Below, in pieces: positions 7,298-11,995 of a stretch of DNA of 11,995 nt. The position numbers and the translations under genes were made by a program. Source of the stretch: Gammaproteobacteria bacterium (GTDB lineage Bacteria; Pseudomonadota; Gammaproteobacteria; Arenicellales; JAOTYS01); contig JAOTYS010000100.1 in NCBI GenBank assembly GCA_029861795.1, positions 1 through 11,995 of the forward strand, written 5' to 3'. Below the pieces are notes generated by a model. That model saw only the letters and a program-made list of their open reading frames with translations. It searched no databases and had not been told where the DNA came from. How positions within the stretch are numbered: position 1 is the first letter of the stretch; every line of letters begins with the position of its first letter.

Positions 7298-8482
7298 CTA
7301 TGCGGTTTGCGCCGCACCTAAACCTGCCGCCTCGCGTAACGCTGCCGCCTTGTCGGTTCTTTCCCAAGTGAATTCCGGCTCGGTTCGACCAAAATGCCCA
7401 TAGGCGGCGGTATTACGGTAGATTGGGCGCAACAAATCTAGCTCCTGAATCACTGCTTTAGGACGCAAGTCAAAATACTCTGTGATCAACTGTTCAATCT
7501 TGGTTTCGGGTATCACTCCGGTGCCAAAGGTATTCACCATGAGCGATACCGGCTTGGCGACACCGATGGCATAGGCCACTTGCACTTCGCACCGGCTTGC
7601 GAGACCCGCTGCCACTACATTCTTGGCCACATGGCGCACGGCGTAAGCGGCGGAACGGTCGACTTTAGAAGGATCTTTTCCGGAGAACGCACCTCCTCCA
7701 TGGTGCGCCGCGCCACCGTAAGTGTCCACGATTATCTTTCGCCCGGTGAGGCCGCAATCGCCCACCGGTCCCCCGACCACGAAACGTCCTGTGGGATTGA
7801 CCAGAAATCGGGTGTCTGCAGTCAACATGTTGCCGGGAATCACCGGTTTGATGATCTCGTCAATCACGGCCTCCGATATAGTCTGGTGGTCGACGCCGGG
7901 GTCGTGTTGCGTGGATAGCACCACCGTGTCCACGGCACTGGGCCTACCTGCCTCGTAGCGAACTGTCACCTGGGACTTCGCATCCGGCCGCAACCACGAC
8001 AAGCCGCCTTGCTTGCGCACTTCGGCTTGTTTCCTTACGAGGTTATGGGCGTAGTGAATCGGGAATGGCATCAGCACTTCGGTTTCATCGCACGCGTAGC
8101 CAAACATCAAGCCCTGGTCGCCTGCTCCTTGGTCAAGATCTAATCCTTGGCCTTCGTTGACCCCTTGTGCGATATCTGGCGACTGCTTGTCTAGCGAAAC
8201 GATGACGGCGCAGCTTGCATGGTCATACCCCAATTGCGAGGAGTCATAGCCGATCTCCTTGATGGTGCGGCGCGCGACCTCACTGTAGTCAACGTTTGCC
8301 TGCGTGGTGATCTCCCCCGAAAGGATAGTCATGCCAGTGTTGACCAGCGTTTCACAGGCAACGCGAGAGTACCGGTCCTGCGCCAGCAATGCATCAAGCA
8401 CCGCATCCGATACCTGATCCGCCACTTTGTCGGGATGTCCTTCGGATACCGACTCGGAGGTGAATAGATAGCTATGCGACAT
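7298..8482 (-). CDS. metK: S-adenosylmethionine synthetase (methionine adenosyltransferase)
   Basis: This enzyme makes S-adenosylmethionine from methionine and ATP in the cytosol. The 394 residues include the start block [15 protein letters not shown], with GHPDK at 15-19 for ATP and metal binding. The MAT signature [12 protein letters not shown] is at 119-130 and the phosphate-binding GGGAFSGKD is at 262-270. Length is near the E. coli enzyme (384). The ATG at 8482 has GGAGA 6 bases upstream (8493-8489), a strong ribosome-binding site. The gene ends in TAG 46 bp before ahcY. It follows ntrC by 163 bp in the same direction, and that gap holds a strong dyad and a possible small ORF, described separately. 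I see no MetJ box (AGACGTCT) upstream. Confidence 0.98.
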   Translation of the reverse strand: MSHSYLFTSESVSEGHPDKVADQVSDAVLDALLAQDRYSRVACETLVNTGMTILSGEITTQANVDYSEVARRTIKEIGYDSSQLGYDHASCAVIVSLDKQSPDIAQGVNEGQGLDLDQGAGDQGLMFGYACDETEVLMPFPIHYAHNLVRKQAEVRKQGGLSWLRPDAKSQVTVRYEAGRPSAVDTVVLSTQHDPGVDHQTISEAVIDEIIKPVIPGNMLTADTRFLVNPTGRFVVGGPVGDCGLTGRKIIVDTYGGAAHHGGGAFSGKDPSKVDRSAAYAVRHVAKNVVAAGLASRCEVQVAYAIGVAKPVSLMVNTFGTGVIPETKIEQLITEYFDLRPKAVIQELDLLRPIYRNTAAYGHFGRTEPEFTWERTDKAAALREAAGLGAAQTA

Positions 8483-8508
8483 CGACTTTCTCCACCAATA
8501 CTCCAGCG

Positions 8509-8640
8509 CTAAAGGCGGCGACTATAGCAAATAGTCCCGCCAGACGGTATTGGGCCATCATCCTTGGTCATATAGTCCGAGACACGATCCAAACCGCCCT
8601 GCAATGCCAATTGTTGGAAGCGGAAGACGGAACAGAGCAT
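8509..8640 (-). CDS. Possible 43-codon leader ORF ahead of metK
   Basis: An ATG lies 5 bases beyond the ntrC stop codon, with AGGTGG ending 8 bases upstream as a fair ribosome-binding site formed by the last codons of ntrC. The frame stays open for 43 codons and stops with TAG 26 bp before the metK ATG. The peptide begins [16 protein letters not shown] and ends TICYSRRL. It has two methionines and no Met run, so it does not look like a classical methionine attenuator peptide, and I recognise no family. It reads straight through the hairpin at 8514-8541. An open frame of this length can arise by chance. Confidence 0.22.
   Translation of the reverse strand: MLCSVFRFQQLALQGGLDRVSDYMTKDDGPIPSGGTICYSRRL
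8514..8541 (-). promoter_or_regulatory. Strong GC-rich dyad in the metK upstream region
   Basis: In the metK-direction strand GGCGG-GACTAT pairs with ATAGTC-G-CCGCC: 11 bp with one bulged G and the 5-base loop TTGCT, followed by TTTAGC. It lies 31 bp before the metK ATG. A second copy of GACTATA at 8577-8571 could pair with the same 3' arm, giving an alternative fold. As RNA it could be an attenuator or a weak terminator for ntrC, although only three U's follow. As DNA, the sequence TTTGCTATAGT in the dyad (8531-8521) looks like an extended -10 promoter element (TGn-TATAGT), which would make the dyad an operator over the metK promoter. The sequence alone does not decide between these. Confidence 0.5.
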
Positions 8641-8645
8641 CGCCG

Positions 8646-10046
8646 TTACCACCTCTTATCCATGCCCAGCTCCTTGAGCTTGCGGGTCAAAGTGTTACGG
8701 CCCCATCCAAGACGTTTGGCGGCCTCCTGCTTGTGCCCTCCCGTAAACTGCAGCGCCGTCTGCAACATCAAGCGTTCGAACTGGGTGCCAATGGTTTGTA
8801 AAATGTTGTGCTCGCCGCGCACCAGTTGCTGCTCGATGACGGATTTCAGCTGTCGCTCCCAGTCCGAGGTCGCATCGGTTTGGCTGAGTCGGCTGCGCAA
8901 ATCTACAGGCAGTTCCGCGGTAGCGATCTTCTGCCCCGCGGCCATCACTGTGAGCCAGCGACAAGTGTTTTCCAGCTGGCGCACGTTGCCGGGCCAATCT
9001 AGTTCACATAGATGGGCCATCGCGTCAGGCTTCAGCTCTTTTGGCTCCACATTGAGCTCACCAGCGACCACTTCCAGGAAATGGCTAGCAAGCGCCGGGA
9101 TATCTTGGCATCGCTCACGCAAGGGGGGCAGATTTACGCTTATCACGTTGAGGCGATGAAACAAATCCTCGCGAAATGTTGCGCCATCCACTTTGTCAGA
9201 CAAGTTCTGGTTAGTGGCCGCGAGGATACGCACGTCCACTGCGATTTGCTTGTGACCCCCTACACGGTAGAAGCGTCCATCCGACAACACCCGCAGCAGA
9301 CGAGTTTGAAGCGCAGGCGGCATATCTGCGATCTCATCGAGAAACAGCGTTCCACCATGGGCTTGCTCAAACCGTCCACGACGCTGAGTGTGGGCACCCG
9401 TAAAAGCCCCCTTCTCATGCCCGAACAGCTCGGACTCCAGCAACTCCGCGGGGATTGCAGCCGTATTGATCGGGATAAAGGGCTGACTTGAGCGAGGACT
9501 ATGGCGATGCAGCGCGCGTGCGACTAATTCTTTGCCCGTACCCGACTCACCACAGATCAGCACGTTGATACTGGAGTGCGACAACCGACCGATGGCGCGA
9601 AACACCTCCTGCATAGCCGGAGCCTCGCCGATGATCTCTGGCGCAGTTTGACTGTCCATCTTTATTGTTTCAGCGCCCGGCCGATGCTCAACGGCGCGCT
9701 CCACCAATCGCACCACTTCGTCCACGTCAAATGGCTTGGGCAGATATTCAAACGCTCCGCCTTGATACGACGCTAGCGCACTGTCGAGATCGCTATACGC
9801 GGTCATCACTATCACCGGTATATCCTGAGCGCACTCGCGAATGTGATCTAACAGCTCTAAACCACTCTGACCCGGCATGCGAATATCGGTCACGATGACA
9901 TCCGGTGGCTCTCGCCTCAGGCGCTCAATAACTCCATTGGCCGATTCAAACGCGCGTACCTCAATCTGCGCCCGCTGCAAGGCCTTGCTTATTACCCAGC
10001 GGATGGAGCTGTCATCATCGATGACCCACACCTTTGTCTGGGACAC
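8646..10046 (-). CDS. ntrC: Nitrogen regulation response regulator NtrC (sigma-54 activator)
   Basis: NtrC activates sigma-54 promoters such as that of glnA when nitrogen is short. The 466-residue protein has a receiver domain (about 4-120) with D54 as phosphoacceptor (VTDIRMPG) and K104. The AAA+ domain has Walker A GESGTGKE (166-173), the sigma-54 contact loop GAFTGA (213-218) and Walker B GTLFLDEIA. A Fis-type helix-turn-helix lies at about 440-461 (EAAKRLGWGRNTLTRKLKEL). I chose the GTG at 10046: it lies 4 bases after the ntrB stop, gives the family's usual start SQTKVWVIDDD and length (about 469), and puts the phosphoacceptor at the canonical position 54. A longer frame to 10112 would add 22 basic residues and overlap ntrB. 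It is co-transcribed with ntrB, and the NtrC operator upstream of ntrB suggests autoregulation. Confidence 0.97.
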   Translation of the reverse strand: MSQTKVWVIDDDSSIRWVISKALQRAQIEVRAFESANGVIERLRREPPDVIVTDIRMPGQSGLELLDHIRECAQDIPVIVMTAYSDLDSALASYQGGAFEYLPKPFDVDEVVRLVERAVEHRPGAETIKMDSQTAPEIIGEAPAMQEVFRAIGRLSHSSINVLICGESGTGKELVARALHRHSPRSSQPFIPINTAAIPAELLESELFGHEKGAFTGAHTQRRGRFEQAHGGTLFLDEIADMPPALQTRLLRVLSDGRFYRVGGHKQIAVDVRILAATNQNLSDKVDGATFREDLFHRLNVISVNLPPLRERCQDIPALASHFLEVVAGELNVEPKELKPDAMAHLCELDWPGNVRQLENTCRWLTVMAAGQKIATAELPVDLRSRLSQTDATSDWERQLKSVIEQQLVRGEHNILQTIGTQFERLMLQTALQFTGGHKQEAAKRLGWGRNTLTRKLKELGMDKRW

Positions 10047-10050
10047 TGCG

Positions 10051-11106
10051 TCAACTCTCAAGCGGCAGATAAACACTGAAGCGCGTCTTCGCCGCTGCAC
10101 TGATGCATTCAATCAAGCCCCCGTGTTGACGGATGATGTCTTGAGCTATGGATAGACCGAGCCCAGTGCCGTCTGCTCGCCCGGTCACCATAGGAAAGAA
10201 AATATGATTGCGTAACGCTTCCGGAATACCGGGGCCGTTGTCTTCAATGTCAGTTCTGATGACCTGTCGATGCTGCTGTTTGTCGATGGTGACCAAGCGC
10301 TCTATGCGTGTGCGCAATGTGATCTCCCCGCGGCCTTCCAGCGCCTGAACCGAGTTACTCACAATATTCAATACCGCTTGCACCAACTGATCCCACCGGC
10401 CTAGTAACTGTGGGAGACTAGGATCATAGTCCTTCACAAAAGTGACGGCATCATGGGTCTGTGCACGGATCAGTTTCAGCACATGCTCCAACACTCGATG
10501 GATATTGACTGGCCCTGTTTCGGCCTTACGATGTGGTGCCATCATCCGGTCCACAAGGTCAGACAAGCGATCTGCCTCGTGGATGATGATGCGGGTGTAC
10601 TCACGCAATTCCCGATCGTTTAGCTGGCCATCGAGTAGCTGGGCGGCACCACGCAAACCACCCAGCGGATTTTTGATCTCGTGCGCGAGCCCCCGTGTCA
10701 GTGCCTGATTCGCTAGTTGAAGCTCCAGTAACCGGGCTTCACGGGCCAACTGAAGTAGGCGGTCCACTGCAGTAAGCTCCACCAGCAGTTCTTGGTCATC
10801 CTGCAGACCCGTCAAAAGAGTTACTGTGTAGTCCGCGCTCAGCGGTTTGGCGCCAGCCGGAGTAAGGCTTACTTCACGCGCAGTGACGCTACCCCCCTGA
10901 GACAAGACCTGGTCGAAATGCTGTCTCATCCCAGCGGCATCAGGGATCAACTCTAACAGCGACTTGCCTAAGGCATTTTTCGCACTTGCCTCAAGCATCC
11001 ACTCTCCTGCGTGGTTGAGGAAAGTTAGACACAACGCGGAGTCGAAGCTGAGCACCGCAGTACTTAGGCCTTGCAGGATTGCGCGCTGTTGCAAATCGAA
11101 CTCCAC
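10051..11106 (-). CDS. ntrB: Nitrogen regulation sensor histidine kinase NtrB
   Basis: NtrB phosphorylates NtrC under nitrogen limitation, and PII protein switches it to a phosphatase when glutamine is plentiful. The 351-residue protein lacks membrane helices, as expected for this cytosolic kinase. An N-terminal PAS domain (about 5-115) precedes the dimerisation/phosphoacceptor helix, with H142 in GLAHEIKNPLGG. The ATPase domain has an N box (NIVSNSVQAL, from 247), G1 box DNGPGIP (289-295) and G2 box GTGLGLSIA (from 313). The start is a GTG; upstream is GGGCGGG and not a clear Shine-Dalgarno sequence, so translation may be modest. Alignment with known NtrB starts supports this position. ntrC begins 4 bases after its stop. 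The glnA gene lies 97 bp upstream and the gap holds an NtrC operator. E. coli calls this gene glnL. Confidence 0.97.
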   Translation of the reverse strand: MEFDLQQRAILQGLSTAVLSFDSALCLTFLNHAGEWMLEASAKNALGKSLLELIPDAAGMRQHFDQVLSQGGSVTAREVSLTPAGAKPLSADYTVTLLTGLQDDQELLVELTAVDRLLQLAREARLLELQLANQALTRGLAHEIKNPLGGLRGAAQLLDGQLNDRELREYTRIIIHEADRLSDLVDRMMAPHRKAETGPVNIHRVLEHVLKLIRAQTHDAVTFVKDYDPSLPQLLGRWDQLVQAVLNIVSNSVQALEGRGEITLRTRIERLVTIDKQQHRQVIRTDIEDNGPGIPEALRNHIFFPMVTGRADGTGLGLSIAQDIIRQHGGLIECISAAAKTRFSVYLPLES

Positions 11107-11159
11107 CGTGTTGCGACCCGCCCGGCCCGATGGTGCTTAGTTAGTCCACACCGTATCTA

Positions 11160-11165
11160 ATCATA
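11160..11165 (-). promoter_or_regulatory. Possible -10 element of the ntrB promoter
   Basis: TATGAT (5 of 6 matches to TATAAT) lies on the minus strand two bases downstream of the NtrC operator and about 54 bp before the ntrB start codon. No good -35 hexamer is found at 16-18 bp; that position is overlapped by the operator. A weak promoter that NtrC binding would block fits the known behaviour of the E. coli glnL promoter, but the call rests on one hexamer and context. Confidence 0.35.
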
Positions 11166-11167
11166 CT

Positions 11168-11184
11168 TGCACTATTTTGGTGCA
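11168..11184. promoter_or_regulatory. NtrC-binding site in the glnA-ntrB gap
   Basis: TGCACTATTTTGGTGCA matches the NtrC operator consensus GCACY-N5-RGTGC exactly, with the flanking T and A also symmetric. It lies between the glnA stop and the ntrB start, 62 bp ahead of ntrB, where the E. coli glnALG operon carries its NtrC-repressed internal promoter. The inferred role is to limit ntrBC expression from the internal promoter when NtrC is abundant, leaving read-through from glnA as the source of ntrBC message under nitrogen starvation. Confidence 0.85.
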
Positions 11185-11203
11185 CGGGATCTAACAACCG
11201 TTG

Positions 11204-11995
11204 TCAGGCACTGTAATACATGTCGAACTCCACCGGATTGGTGGTCATGCGTAGCCGCGTGACCTCCTCCGTCTTGAGTTCGATGTACGCGTCTATGGAA
11301 TCGTCGGTAAACACACCACCAGCTTTCAAGAATGCCCGGTCTTGATCAAGTGCCTCGAGCGCCACATCCAACGAATGCGCCACCCTCGACACTTGCTTTT
11401 CCTCTTCGGGCGGTAGGTCATAGAGGTCTTTGTCAAGCGGCTCGCCTGGGTGGATCTTGTTCTGAATCCCGTCTAGACCCGCCATCAGCATCGAAGCAAA
11501 GGTAAAGTATGGGTTTCCGACGGAATCCGGGAAGCGTACTTCGATACGCCTTGCAGCGGGATTAGACACATACGGGATACGAACTGAGGCTGATCTGTTG
11601 CGCGCCGAATAAGCTAGCAAGACGGGCGCCTCGAAACCGGGTACCAACCGTTTATAACTATTGGTGGTGGCATTCGTAAACGCGTTAATGGCTCGGGCGT
11701 GTTTAAAGATTCCTCCAATGTAATAGAGCGCGGTCTCGCTTAGACCACCATAATCGTCTCCAGCAAACATCCCTGAACCGTTCTTGGCCAACGACTGATG
11801 TACGTGCATGCCGCTTCCATTGTCACCAACCAGGGGCTTGGGCATGAATGTAGCTGTCATGCCATGGGCGTGAGCAACGTTATGCACGCAGTACTTTAAT
11901 ATCTGCAGCTCATCGGCCTTCCTCAGCAAACTGTTGAATTTGGTGCCGATTTCCCCCTGACCGGAAGTGCCTACCTCATGGTGATGGACTTCCAC
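11204..11995 (-). CDS. glnA: Glutamine synthetase type I, C-terminal part (cut by window edge)
   Basis: Glutamine synthetase joins ammonia to glutamate using ATP and is the main ammonia-assimilating enzyme when nitrogen is scarce. The 263 residues in view correspond to about the last 56% of a protein near 469 residues; the frame runs off the right edge, so no start is visible. Active-site blocks present include [10 protein letters not shown] with metal ligands, [14 protein letters not shown], the [13 protein letters not shown] segment and [21 protein letters not shown] carries the ligands near the glutamate and ADP sites. LYDLPPEE holds the tyrosine (fragment residue 192, codon at 11420-11422) that matches the E. 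coli Tyr397 adenylylation site. The enzyme should therefore be controlled by GlnE, which lies elsewhere. It ends in TGA 97 bp before ntrB. No intrinsic terminator follows, consistent with read-through into ntrBC. Confidence 0.98.
   Translation of the reverse strand: MEVHHHEVGTSGQGEIGTKFNSLLRKADELQILKYCVHNVAHAHGMTATFMPKPLVGDNGSGMHVHQSLAKNGSGMFAGDDYGGLSETALYYIGGIFKHARAINAFTNATTNSYKRLVPGFEAPVLLAYSARNRSASVRIPYVSNPAARRIEVRFPDSVGNPYFTFASMLMAGLDGIQNKIHPGEPLDKDLYDLPPEEEKQVSRVAHSLDVALEALDQDRAFLKAGGVFTDDSIDAYIELKTEEVTRLRMTTNPVEFDMYYSA

Noticed and set aside
6822..7403. A 193-codon rightward open frame opposite ahcY and the end of metK
   Set aside because: It is antisense to two unmistakable enzymes, has no domain pattern, and is rich in Pro, Arg, His and Ser as expected of an antisense shadow.
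8483..8645. MetJ operator (repeated AGACGTCT) or a known SAM riboswitch ahead of metK
   Set aside because: No met-box copies are present and I could not match the gap to any SAM aptamer I know; the dyad there is reported as unassigned instead.
8611..9159. A 182-codon rightward open frame opposite ntrC
   Set aside because: It lies almost wholly antisense to the conserved AAA+ and HTH domains of ntrC, and its composition looks like a shadow.
10047..10112. The N-terminal extension of ntrC to an upstream start
   Set aside because: It would overlap ntrB by about 60 bases, adds basic residues absent from the family, and moves the phosphoacceptor away from position 54.
11191..11206. A terminator after glnA based on CAACCGTTG
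   Set aside because: The stem is only four pairs with a one-base loop and no T-run, so it cannot be supported as a terminator.

Overview
The window looks like chromosomal core DNA from a gammaproteobacterium with roughly balanced GC. The evidence is the gene order glnA-ntrB-ntrC, a glutamine synthetase fragment that keeps the adenylylation tyrosine motif (LYDLPPEE), an E. coli-type aminopeptidase N of 881 residues, a YdcH/DUF465 protein, and a metK-ahcY pair. I cannot name the order or genus. There are no mobile elements, tRNAs, rRNAs or CRISPR arrays. All genes except one point left (minus strand).

The right third (about 8.6-12.0 kb) is the nitrogen-control locus. It holds the C-terminal part of glnA (cut by the window edge), then ntrB (sensor kinase), then ntrC (sigma-54 response regulator). 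A textbook NtrC operator, TGCACTATTTTGGTGCA, lies between glnA and ntrB next to a possible -10 element. This matches the enterobacterial layout in which NtrC controls its own kinase/regulator genes.

The middle (5.9-8.5 kb) is the methyl cycle: metK makes S-adenosylmethionine and ahcY removes S-adenosylhomocysteine, 46 bp apart and probably co-transcribed. The 163-bp ntrC-metK gap holds a strong GC-rich dyad with a second upstream copy of one arm, and a possible 43-codon ORF running through it. This is the least explained part of the window.

The left half holds a rightward DUF465 gene (5660-5869). Divergent from it is a leftward run: a small two-helix membrane protein, pepN, a VWA-like protein and a membrane-anchored J-domain protein. 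The last two overlap by one base and form an uncharacterised pair. A stand-alone family 2 glycosyltransferase follows, then about 300 bp without a convincing gene.

Most of the window is ordinary housekeeping sequence. The points worth a second look are the VWA/J-domain pair, the metK leader and the NtrC operator.
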